Shown here piece after piece: positions 1 to 7,826 of a DNA stretch of 64,000 nt (position 1 is its first letter; every line of letters starts with the position of its first letter). The stretch is taken from positions 3,596,001 to 3,660,000 of the forward strand of contig NZ_CP039371.1 in assembly GCF_005080685.1 (NCBI RefSeq), written 5' to 3'. A program made the translations under genes and the position numbers. A model generated the notes under the pieces. That model did no database searches. It was not told the DNA's origin and was given only the letters and a program-made list of their open reading frames with translations. This stretch comes from Pseudomonas putida. GTDB lineage: Bacteria; Pseudomonadota; Gammaproteobacteria; Pseudomonadales; Pseudomonadaceae.

Positions 1-518
1 TGCGGCGGGTCAACTACCTGTTGATGCCGACACTGCTGGCCTCGGGCGAAATCTCGGTGGGCGTGAGCTACACCAGCGACCTGCCGGCCAATGCCAAGCG
101 CAAGGTGCTGCGGCGCAGCAAACCCAAGCTGCTGCGGGCCGACAGCATGCCGGGCAGCATCAGCCTCGATGACTTCTGCGCCCGGCCGCATGCGTTGGTG
201 TCGTTTGCCGGGGATTTGTCCGGGTTCATCGACGAGGCGCTTGACGAGATCGGCCGCAAGCGCCATGTGGTATTGGCGGTGCCGCAGTTCAATGGCCTGG
301 GGAGCTTGCTGGCGGGCACCGATATCCTCGCCACGGTGCCGGACTACACGGCGGATGTGCTGACCGCTGCCGGCGGTTTGCGCGCTGAAGACTTGCCGAT
401 CGAGGTGCGCAGTTTCGAGCTGCACATGGCTTGGCGGGGGGCGCAGGATAATGATCCGGCGGAGCGTTGGTTGCGGTCGCGGATACAGATGTTCTTCGGC
501 GACCCTGACAGTCTCTAG
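1..518 (+). CDS. LysR-family transcriptional regulator, C-terminal part
   Basis: The reading frame enters from the left edge (first full codon at base 3) and stops at 518. The visible 170 or so residues match the second half of a LysR effector-binding domain: the RPHALVSF stretch, a GRKRHVVL strand, and VPQF followed by LLAGTDILATVP, as in many LTTR periplasmic-binding-like domains. The helix-turn-helix is outside the window. It is convergent with the porin gene that follows, so it need not control that porin. The family call is firm; the effector and targets cannot be told. Confidence 0.85.
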   Translation, partial: RRVNYLLMPTLLASGEISVGVSYTSDLPANAKRKVLRRSKPKLLRADSMPGSISLDDFCARPHALVSFAGDLSGFIDEALDEIGRKRHVVLAVPQFNGLGSLLAGTDILATVPDYTADVLTAAGGLRAEDLPIEVRSFELHMAWRGAQDNDPAERWLRSRIQMFFGDPDSL

Positions 519-561
519 CCGTCGTCGGCAGGCTGCTGGAGCAAGGGCAGCAGACGGGTTG

Positions 562-592
562 AAAAAAAGGCCGGTAAAAGTCTTTACCGGCC
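562..592 (-). terminator. Rho-independent terminator of the oprD-type gene
   Basis: A perfect 10-bp stem GGCCGGTAAA/TTTACCGGCC with a 4-nt loop (569-592) is preceded on the plus strand by seven A residues. On the minus strand the stem is therefore followed by a T tract, directly after the porin stop codon. A near-copy of this terminator occurs at 42220-42248. Confidence 0.85.
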
Positions 593-638
593 ACACCGCC
601 AATACCCGGCGGCTACTCCTCGTACATGACCTGAGCGA

Positions 639-1883
639 TCAGAACAGCGGCAATGTGTAGCTCACGATCAGCCGGTTCTCATCGATATCGCGTTGGTAAT
701 TGGAACGCAGCGCGGCGTTGCGCCACAGCACGTTGACGTTCTTCAGCGGCCCGGACTGGATGGTGTAACCCAGGTCAGTATCGCGCTCCCACTCGCGTCC
801 TTCCCCGGCGAAGGTGGCCGGGTTGGCATGATCGGCATGGTTGTAGCGGGTAGAGAAGGTCAGCCCGGGGATGCCCAGGGCGACGAAGTCGTAGGCATAG
901 CGCAGTTGCCAGGTGCGTTCGCCGGTTTCCATGAAGTCGGCGGCCATCATGTAGTTGGTCAGGTAGGCATCAGTGCCGATCAGGTAAGGCATGGCCGTGG
1001 AGCCGGAAAGCCCCTGATAGGCGACGCCTAGGGTATGCCCGGCCTGGCTGTAGCTGAGCAGCACGTTTAGCGTGCGGTTGTCGACCGGACCGGCCAGCGC
1101 CTCCCCCTTGTCGTCGCTGATGAAGTAGCGCGCATCCAGCGCCAGTTTGCCGGGGCCCAGCGAGGTGCTGCCGAGCAGGCCGAAATAGTGCTGGCCGTAA
1201 ATCTCGTCGAGCTCGCCGTATTGGTAGCTGAGGCTCAGGTTGGGGTTGACCAAGTAGTCCACACCCCCCATGCGAAAGTCGTCAGCCTCGGGGGTGCCGC
1301 TGAATCGCCGGTTCTTGTTGACCAGGCTCATGGCCTCTGTATGGGAATAGTCACGCTTGGTAGTGCGGTCGATCTGCGCGTAGGTGAAGGTCAGGCTATC
1401 CAGCTCTTTGGAGGTCATCACACCGCCCTGGAAGGTCTGTGGCAGGATGCGCCCGGTGCTGGAGGCGATGGTCGGGTACTTGAGCAGCTGGGTGCCAATC
1501 TTCAGCTCGGTCTTCGACAGACGCGCCTTGGCGGTCAGGCCAAACTTGCTGTACTGGTCAGGGGCGCGGCCATCGTCGCCCACCGGCAGCAAGCCGGTGC
1601 CACTGCGGCCTGGGCCTGAGTCGAGCTTCAGGCCGAGCATGCCGAGGGCGTCGATGCCGAAACCGAGCGTACCGGGGGTGTAGCCGGAGCGGAAATCGAA
1701 GATAAATCCCTGGGCCCACTCCTCACGTTTGGAGATGCCGGCGTCTTCGCGGAAGTCGCGGTTGAGGTAGAAGTTCTGGGCTTTCAGGGAGGCTTGACTG
1801 TCTTCCAGGAAACCTCCAGCGTGGGCCGGGAGCGCAGCGGACAGCAGGATGGCAGCGGGCAGCGTCTTGTTGTTTTTATGCAT
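639..1883 (-). CDS. OprD-family outer-membrane porin
   Basis: The 414-residue product has a Sec signal peptide ending near AHA (residue 22), then the OprD opening GFLEDSQASLKAQNFYLNRDFR and a C-terminal beta strand ending in Phe, typical for OMP assembly. The ATG at 1883 is preceded by AAGGGA at good spacing; an upstream in-frame GTG is less likely. OprD porins of Pseudomonas take up small carboxylates and amino acids. Its place downstream of garD, the talarate-type dehydratase and an MFS gene on the same strand suggests an acid-sugar channel. A fragment of a close paralogue lies at 42.3-42.56 kb. Confidence 0.9.
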   Translation of the reverse strand: MHKNNKTLPAAILLSAALPAHAGGFLEDSQASLKAQNFYLNRDFREDAGISKREEWAQGFIFDFRSGYTPGTLGFGIDALGMLGLKLDSGPGRSGTGLLPVGDDGRAPDQYSKFGLTAKARLSKTELKIGTQLLKYPTIASSTGRILPQTFQGGVMTSKELDSLTFTYAQIDRTTKRDYSHTEAMSLVNKNRRFSGTPEADDFRMGGVDYLVNPNLSLSYQYGELDEIYGQHYFGLLGSTSLGPGKLALDARYFISDDKGEALAGPVDNRTLNVLLSYSQAGHTLGVAYQGLSGSTAMPYLIGTDAYLTNYMMAADFMETGERTWQLRYAYDFVALGIPGLTFSTRYNHADHANPATFAGEGREWERDTDLGYTIQSGPLKNVNVLWRNAALRSNYQRDIDENRLIVSYTLPLF

Positions 1884-1971
1884 GACAGGTCCCTTGGCCG
1901 GTTTTCGCACCGGCCATTGTTATTGTGATTTCCGAGAGGGCCCTTCCGCGGCGGTCGACGCCTCGATAAAT

Positions 1972-2036
1972 CCGCTCCCACAGGGACTGCACAGCCCCTA
2001 AGATCGAGGCGAACCTGTAGGAGCGGCTTTAGCCGC
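1972..2036. repeat. REP-type palindromic repeat pair
   Basis: CCTGTAGGAGCGGCTTTAGCCGCG (2015-2037) contains the stem GCGGCT-TT-AGCCGC. An inverted, diverged partner ccgctcccacagg lies just to the left. This is the familiar extragenic palindrome style of P. putida genomes, here separating the porin gene from garD. Confidence 0.7.
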
Positions 2037-2048
2037 GAAGAGGCCGGG

Positions 2049-3581
2049 TCAGGCGAGCACGCCTATTTGCCACGGGCAGAATTCATCCTCGCCCAAGCCA
2101 TTGAGCTCGCTTTTGGTCGCTTCCCCCGAGGCATGGGCAAGCAGGCGCTCGAAAATCTCCTGACCCATTTGGGCAATGGTCTTGTCGCCGTCGATGATCT
2201 GCCCGCAGTTGATGTCCATGTCATCGCTCATACGCTGGTACATCGGCGAGTTGCTGGCCAGCTTGAAGGTCGGCGCCGGCACTGAGCCGAAGCACGAGCC
2301 GCGGCCGGTGGTGAAGGCGATCAGGTTGGCACCGCCGGCGATCTGCCCGGTGGCCGAGACCGGGTCGTAGCCAGGGGTATCCATGAACACCAGGCCGTGG
2401 GTTTTCACCGGATGGGCATACTCGTACACGTCCATCAGCGGCGCATTGCCGCCCTTTTTCGCGCCGCCCAGTGACTTTTCCAGCACGTTGGCCAGGCCAC
2501 CGGCATTGTTGCCGGGGCTGACGCGGCCGTTGATCTGGGTATCGCGGCCGCGGTTGTACTCCAGCCACCACTCAATGCGCTCGATCAGTTTGCGGCCCAC
2601 CGCCGGGGTGGCGGCGCGGGCGGTCAGGGTGTGCTCGACGCCGAAGATTTCCGAGGTTTCCGAAAGGATCGCCGTACCGCCATGGCGCACCAGGATATCC
2701 ACCGCCGCGCCCAGCGCCGGGTTGGCCGAAAGGCCGGAGAATCCATCCGAACCGCCGCATTGCATGCCGATCATCAAGTGCTCGGCGGACACCGGCTGCC
2801 GCCGCGCCTGGTCGGCCTTGGGCAGCATGCCTTCGATCAGCGCGATGCCCTGATCGGTGGCGCTTTTCACCCCGCCGACCTCCTGGATCACCAGCTTCTT
2901 CAGCATGTCGCCTTCCACCAGCCCTTCCTGCTCGAAGAAGCCGTGGATGTTGTTGCGCTCGCAGCCCAGGGCGATCACCACCGCACCCACGGTGTTGGGG
3001 TGCTTGATGTAACCACCGATGGTGCGACGCAACAGGTCCATCGGCTCGCCGGTCATTTCCATGCCACAGCCGATTTCGTGCACATAAGGCACCACGCCAT
3101 CAATGTTGGGGAAACCTGCCAAGCGGCGCTCGTCGAAGTGGTTGGCGATCTTGCGCGCCACGGTGGCACCGCAGTTGCCGACCACGAACACACCGAGGTA
3201 ATTGCGGGTGGCCACGCGGCCATCCTCGCGGACGATGCCCTGGAAAGTCGCGCGCTGCTCGGGCGGCAGCAGGTCGGTGGGCACATAGTCCAGGCCGTAG
3301 CGGTAATCGCGGTCGGTTTCACCGAAGACGATGTTGTGGCTGTGCATCCAGGTGCCAGGCGGCAAATCCTCGGCGGCATAGCCGATCACCGTGTTGTACT
3401 TGAGCACCGGCTCGCCCTTGGTGATCAGCCGGGCAGCGACCTTGTGCCCCAGCGGCACGGCTTGCTGGATGGTGACGCCTTCACCGGGGATGGCGGTGCC
3501 GGCAGGAATCTCGATACGCGCGACCACGACATTGTCGGCGGCATCGAGGCGAATGACTGGGCTGACTTCACGGTAACTCAT
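2049..3581 (-). CDS. garD: Galactarate dehydratase (GarD/UxaA family)
   Basis: A 510-residue protein with the UxaA/GarD architecture: an N-terminal SAF-like domain (about 15-85), then a central domain with RNYLGVFVVGNCG and HEIGCGMEMTGEP, and a C-terminal domain with TTGRGSCFGS near residue 430. It dehydrates meso-galactarate to 5-dehydro-4-deoxy-glucarate in the cytoplasm. The ATG at 3581 follows TAGGAAAACACC. It is the third gene of a minus-strand unit after the MFS and the enolase-superfamily dehydratase, so two unrelated galactarate-type dehydratases sit together. An altronate dehydratase role is the main alternative; length and context favour GarD. Confidence 0.85.
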   Translation of the reverse strand: MSYREVSPVIRLDAADNVVVARIEIPAGTAIPGEGVTIQQAVPLGHKVAARLITKGEPVLKYNTVIGYAAEDLPPGTWMHSHNIVFGETDRDYRYGLDYVPTDLLPPEQRATFQGIVREDGRVATRNYLGVFVVGNCGATVARKIANHFDERRLAGFPNIDGVVPYVHEIGCGMEMTGEPMDLLRRTIGGYIKHPNTVGAVVIALGCERNNIHGFFEQEGLVEGDMLKKLVIQEVGGVKSATDQGIALIEGMLPKADQARRQPVSAEHLMIGMQCGGSDGFSGLSANPALGAAVDILVRHGGTAILSETSEIFGVEHTLTARAATPAVGRKLIERIEWWLEYNRGRDTQINGRVSPGNNAGGLANVLEKSLGGAKKGGNAPLMDVYEYAHPVKTHGLVFMDTPGYDPVSATGQIAGGANLIAFTTGRGSCFGSVPAPTFKLASNSPMYQRMSDDMDINCGQIIDGDKTIAQMGQEIFERLLAHASGEATKSELNGLGEDEFCPWQIGVLA

Positions 3582-3645
3582 GGTGTTTTCCTATAGGTAT
3601 GACGCCCATGACGGTGGCGGCACGCTCGCCACCGCCAAGGCTTGC

Positions 3646-4833
3646 TCACGGGCGTTTGCCGAACTCGATGCTGTGCTGGGTCCAGGCCAGGGCCTGTTCG
3701 CTGAGGGAGAAGCCCAGGCCTGGGCGGTTGGGCACCCACATGCGGCCCTCACGCAACTCCAGGCGTTCATTGGACATCGGCTCTAGCCATTCGAAGTGTT
3801 CCAGCCACGGCTCCTCCGGGTAGGCTGCCGCCAGGTGCAGGTGGATTTCCATGGCAAAATGCGGGGCCAGCTTCAGGCCTCTGAAACTGGCTAGGTTCAT
3901 GATCTGCAGGAACGGCGTGATACCGCCTACCCGCGGCGCATCGGGCTGGACGAAATCACAAGCGTTGGCAGTGATCAGCTGGGCGTGCTCGTTGAAGCTG
4001 GTGAGCATCTCGCCGGTGGCGATGGCGGTGTCCAACGACGCAGCCAAGGCGGCGTGGCCTTCGACGTCGGCACTGTCCAACGGCTCTTCGATCCAGGTCA
4101 GGTCGAACTGCTCGAGCTTGCGGCAGAAACGCTGGGCGGTAACCCGGTCCCATTGCTGGTTGGCGTCGACCATCAGCGGGAAGCCTTCGCCCAGTTGCTC
4201 GCGCACCGCCTGCACACGCTTGAAGTCGATGCTGGTGTCCGGCTGGCCGACCTTGATCTTGATGCCGCCGATGCCATTGCGACGGGAGGTCTGCACGTTT
4301 TCCAGGACCTTTTCCAGGGGCGTCGACAGGTAGCCGCCGGAGGTGTTGTAGCACTGTACCGAGTCGCGATGAGCGCCCAGCAACTTGGCCAGCGGCAGGC
4401 CCGCGCGCTTGGCTTTCAGATCCCACAGGGCGATGTCGAATGGTGCGATGGCCTGGGTGGTCAGGCCACTGCGGCCCATTGAAGCACCGGCCCAAAGCAG
4501 CTTGTTGTAGAGCTTGGCGATGTCGTTCGGGTCTTCGCCCAGCAGCGTCGGGGCGATTTCCTGGGCGTGGGCGTACATGCCGGGGCCACCGGCACGTTTG
4601 GAGTAGCCGAAACCGATGCCTTCGTGGCCTTCACGGGTGCGGATTTCGGCGAAGAAGAAGGCGATTTCGGTCAGCGGTTTCTGCCGACCGGTCAAGACCT
4701 TGGCATCGCTGATCGGCGCGCCCAGCGGCAGTACGGTGTACGACAGCTTGATCCACTCGATGCTGTCGGTGGTGGCGGCCCCAGGTTGCAGCGCGGCGAT
4801 TTTCGGGGCGATGTACACGTTGCTTTCGATCAT
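3646..4833 (-). CDS. L-talarate/galactarate dehydratase-like enolase-superfamily protein
   Basis: The 395-residue protein shows the mandelate-racemase-subgroup residues in order: K192-x-K194 (GIKIKVG), metal ligands D223, E249 and E275, the D298 partner and general-acid/base H325 (APHFAMEIH). These lie within about three positions of the numbering I recall for the characterised Salmonella TalrD/GalrD, which supports the substrate call. Expected reaction: dehydration of L-talarate or galactarate to a 2-keto-3-deoxy acid. Only 16 bases separate it from the upstream transporter gene, consistent with one transcript. The substrate is by analogy; the family is certain. Confidence 0.8.
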   Translation of the reverse strand: MIESNVYIAPKIAALQPGAATTDSIEWIKLSYTVLPLGAPISDAKVLTGRQKPLTEIAFFFAEIRTREGHEGIGFGYSKRAGGPGMYAHAQEIAPTLLGEDPNDIAKLYNKLLWAGASMGRSGLTTQAIAPFDIALWDLKAKRAGLPLAKLLGAHRDSVQCYNTSGGYLSTPLEKVLENVQTSRRNGIGGIKIKVGQPDTSIDFKRVQAVREQLGEGFPLMVDANQQWDRVTAQRFCRKLEQFDLTWIEEPLDSADVEGHAALAASLDTAIATGEMLTSFNEHAQLITANACDFVQPDAPRVGGITPFLQIMNLASFRGLKLAPHFAMEIHLHLAAAYPEEPWLEHFEWLEPMSNERLELREGRMWVPNRPGLGFSLSEQALAWTQHSIEFGKRP

Positions 4834-4849
4834 GCGGTCTTCCTCTTGA

Positions 4850-6235
4850 TCATTGAGCGTTGGAAGTTTTTCCGGTCAGGTCGGATAGCTGCAGTCGCTG
4901 GATGCGACCGACGATCACCAGGTAAGAAAAAGCTGCCAGCAGGCCGTGGGCACCGACGTAGATCAGTGCGCTGTTGAACGAACCGCTGGAGTGCAGCAGG
5001 TAACCGATCACCACCGGGGTGACGATGCCGGCAGTGTTGCCCAAGGCGTTGAACACGCCGCCGGTCATACCGATCATTTCCCGCGGCGCGGTGTCTGCCA
5101 CCACGCTGAAGCCGAGGTTGCCGAAGCCTTTGCCGAAGAACGCCAGGCTCATAACGGCGATCACTAGCCACTGGGCATCGACGTAGTTGCACAGCATCAT
5201 GCTCGAGCTCAGCAGCACGCCAGTGATGATGGGCGTCTTGCGGGCAATGCTCAGGGATCTGGTACGACGCAACAGGTAATCGGAGAAGAACCCCGACGAC
5301 ACTGCGCCGATCAGCCCGCACAGGGCCGGGATCGAAGCGACAAGGCCGGCCTGGAGGATGTCGAAGCCACGCTCCTTGACCAGGTAGATCGGGAACCAAG
5401 TGACGTAGAACCAGGTCACCGCACTGACGCAGTACTGGCTGAGGAACATGCCGATCAACATGCGGCTCTTGAACAGCAGGCCGACTTCCGTCAACGAGTT
5501 CCGGCGCTTTTCCTTGGGCAGCGAAGCCTGGGCTTCGAGGTCGACCAGCGCTTCGCCCTTGCGCAGGTAGTCGAGTTCCTCGCCGTTCATCTTCGGGTGG
5601 CTGACCGGCAGGTAGTAGTTTTTCCACCAGATCGCGGCGATGCCGAAGCCGACGATGCCCATGACGATGAACACGTATTCCCAACCGAAGGCGTAGCACA
5701 GCCAGCCCATGAACGGGGTGAAGAACGCCAGCGAGATGTACTGGGCGCTGTTGAAGATGGCCCCGGCCATACCCCGCTCCGCAGACGGAAACCATGATGC
5801 GATCACCCGGGTTGAAGCCGGCCCTACCGGCGCCTCGGCCACACCCAGCAGAAAGCGCAGTGCCAGCAGCAGCGGCACGATCATGCCGACGAAGTGCACC
5901 AGGCCCATGCACACGGTGAAGGCTGACCATACGCAGATGGCCAGTGCCATGGTTTTCTTCGAGCCGAAGCGGTCCGCCAGCCAGCCCGAGGGGATAAGGA
6001 AGATTACATAGGCCCAACTGAAGATGGAGAACAGGTAACCCATTTCCACCGAGCTGATGCCGAGCTCCTTGCTCATGTCGGAACCCGCTACCGACAGGGC
6101 GGCGCGGTCACCGCTGCTCAAGGCCAGGACCATGGTGATCAGGGCCAGGATCAGGTAGCGATAACGGGTAGCTGTGGTGGACGCGGCAACGGCGCCGGGG
6201 GCTGGCCCGGCGGCGTAGGTGTCGTGGTTGTGCAT
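4850..6235 (-). CDS. MFS transporter, glucarate/galactarate symporter type
   Basis: A 461-residue 12-TM protein of the anion:cation symporter group, with the GDRAALSVAG signature in helix 1 and LADRFGSKK in the first cytoplasmic loop, as in GudP/GarP. I chose the ATG at 6235 (MHNHDTY) because a GAGG lies 9 bases upstream; a longer in-frame start at 6355 would run through the operator region. It is the first gene of the garD unit and the likely uptake step for the hexarate. Confidence 0.85.
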   Translation of the reverse strand: MHNHDTYAAGPAPGAVAASTTATRYRYLILALITMVLALSSGDRAALSVAGSDMSKELGISSVEMGYLFSIFSWAYVIFLIPSGWLADRFGSKKTMALAICVWSAFTVCMGLVHFVGMIVPLLLALRFLLGVAEAPVGPASTRVIASWFPSAERGMAGAIFNSAQYISLAFFTPFMGWLCYAFGWEYVFIVMGIVGFGIAAIWWKNYYLPVSHPKMNGEELDYLRKGEALVDLEAQASLPKEKRRNSLTEVGLLFKSRMLIGMFLSQYCVSAVTWFYVTWFPIYLVKERGFDILQAGLVASIPALCGLIGAVSSGFFSDYLLRRTRSLSIARKTPIITGVLLSSSMMLCNYVDAQWLVIAVMSLAFFGKGFGNLGFSVVADTAPREMIGMTGGVFNALGNTAGIVTPVVIGYLLHSSGSFNSALIYVGAHGLLAAFSYLVIVGRIQRLQLSDLTGKTSNAQ

Positions 6236-6339
6236 CGCGGTTGCCTCATTGTTTTTATTGGCGTCGTGCAGGGCCTTGCACCGGCACCTGCTTCGAATTC
6301 TGGCAGCTCGCAGCCCTGCAGGAGAGCTGTTTTCGACCA

Positions 6340-6372
6340 ATGACAGCGCTATCAAATGACAGCGCTGTCATT
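6340..6372. promoter_or_regulatory. Tandem LacI-family operators
   Basis: ATGACAGCGCTGTCAT at 6356-6371 is a perfect 16-bp palindrome with a central GC, extended by one more pair on each side. Immediately left, 6340-6355 holds an imperfect copy, ATGACAGCGCTATCAA. Two adjacent even palindromes between the MFS gene and a divergent LacI gene are the expected target of that regulator, controlling both directions. Confidence 0.75.
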
Positions 6373-6515
6373 AATCCTAGGCTCGAGCTGGCGGGCTTTG
6401 CAAATGTCCGTTCGCAGTGAATTCCCATACTTTGGGAATGAGCAGGAAATGCAAAAAACGCGCGCCGTTCCGGTAACATCGGCAACATGCTCAAAGCTCC
6501 CGTCCAGAGGCCCCC

Positions 6516-7553
6516 ATGCTGGAAACGCCCGCTACCGTCGCTGACCCGAAACCACCGCTGGCTGCCCCTGCCACCCTCGACGACGTGGCGAAGATGGCCA
6601 AGGTCTCGCCCATCACCGTTTCCCGGGTGATCAACCGGCCGGAACTGGTGTCGGAGAAAACCCAGAAAAAGGTGCGCAATGCCATCCGCAAGACGGGATA
6701 TGTACCGAACATGCTCGCGGGCGCCCTGGTTTCGCAGCGCAGCCGGCTGGTCATCGTGGTGGTACCGAATGTCGCCAACCGTGCCTTCGTCGACACCATT
6801 ACCCAGCTCGGTCAGCGACTGGCCACGGCCCGCTACCAGTTGCTGCTCAGCCAGTCAGACCTGGCAAACAGAAGTGAAGCGGAACTGATCGATGCGATCC
6901 TCGCCCGCCGCCCCGACGGCATCGTGCTGACCCGCCAGCTGCAAAGCCCTGAAGCGCGGGAAAAACTGATCGCCCGAGGCATTCCGGTGGTAGAGACCTG
7001 GGAGCTGGCGCAGGACCCGATCGACACGGTGGTCGGTTTTTCCCACGAGGCCGTTGGCCGGGCCATGGCCGAGCACATTATCGAACGCGGCCACCGCCGC
7101 GTGGGCCTGGTCTGGAGCGACGATGCCCGCGCCACTCGGCGGCGCCAGGCGTGTGTGGAGGCCCTGCGTGAAGCCGGCGTTGAGGTAGTTGCCTGCGAGC
7201 TCGAAGCAGTGCCGGTGAATATGGGCCACGGCCGTGAAGCCATGGCCCGGATGCTGGCAGCCAAGGTACCTATGGATGCGGTGATCTGCAGCATCGACCT
7301 GCTCGCCCAGGGGGTCATGGCCGAGGCCCAGGCCAACGGCCTGCAGGTGCCTCAGGACCTGGCGGTGATGGGCTTCGGCAACCTGGAATTCGCCGCGCAT
7401 ACCCACCCGCGCTTGAGCACGGTGAGTGTTGACGGCGGGCGCATTGGCCTGCGTACGGCAGAGCTTCTGCTGCAGCGGATCGAAGGCAGCCTGGAGCGTG
7501 GGGCGCAAGTGGAGGATGTCGGCTTCAGACTGGTGATTCGGGAAAGCACCTGA
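6516..7553 (+). CDS. LacI-family regulator of the galactarate module
   Basis: 345 residues. The DNA-binding helix-turn-helix and hinge (TLDDVAKMAKVSPITVSRVIN, about 20-40) are followed by a periplasmic-binding-type sugar domain with VVVVPNVANRAF and RRPDGIVLT, as in GntR-like LacI members. It is divergent from the MFS-dehydratase-garD unit, with the tandem palindromes at 6340-6372 between them; repression relieved by a hexarate or its dehydration product is the natural model. The start ATG follows GAGGCCCCC. Confidence 0.85.
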   Translation: MLETPATVADPKPPLAAPATLDDVAKMAKVSPITVSRVINRPELVSEKTQKKVRNAIRKTGYVPNMLAGALVSQRSRLVIVVVPNVANRAFVDTITQLGQRLATARYQLLLSQSDLANRSEAELIDAILARRPDGIVLTRQLQSPEAREKLIARGIPVVETWELAQDPIDTVVGFSHEAVGRAMAEHIIERGHRRVGLVWSDDARATRRRQACVEALREAGVEVVACELEAVPVNMGHGREAMARMLAAKVPMDAVICSIDLLAQGVMAEAQANGLQVPQDLAVMGFGNLEFAAHTHPRLSTVSVDGGRIGLRTAELLLQRIEGSLERGAQVEDVGFRLVIREST

Positions 7554-7732
7554 AGGCGTGCGTTCGCCAGCAAAAGCCCAAGCGCGGTGATGCAATTTGT
7601 CTAAGTACTGCTGAAGCAACTTGACTGGCTTCCCTTCAATGGATCGCTTCATAAGCGTCCCCCTTTTACTTTGAAAATCGCTCTCACACAGCCAGCCGTT
7701 CCAGCGAAGCCGGCGATCAGCGCAGAGGCAAG

Positions 7733-7754
7733 TCCCGCATAGTGGGATTTTTTT
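7733..7754 (+). terminator. Rho-independent terminator in the 7.55-7.83 kb gap
   Basis: TCCCGC-ATA-GTGGGA (one G-T wobble) followed by seven T residues. It lies about 180 bases past the LacI stop, farther than expected for that gene, so it could end a small RNA or mark the edge of the inserted block that begins with the next gene. Nothing else in this 273-base gap looks like a coding sequence. Confidence 0.55.
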
Positions 7755-7788
7755 ACGAAGCATCACCTGGTTGCACGCCAGAACCTCT

Positions 7789-7802
7789 CATATCGTGATA
7801 TG
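7789..7802. promoter_or_regulatory. Palindromic operator candidate upstream of the IclR fusion gene
   Basis: CATATC-GT-GATATG is a perfect 14-bp inverted repeat ending 24 bases before the ATG of the IclR-type regulator. IclR proteins commonly autoregulate by binding short palindromes over their own promoter, so this is the best operator candidate for that protein. Confidence 0.5.
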
Positions 7803-7826
7803 TATCAAAAATAAAGGAGAGGTGAT

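Noticed and set aside
2631..3596. A 321-codon plus-strand frame opposite garD
   Set aside because: Low-complexity antisense translation of a conserved dehydratase gene.
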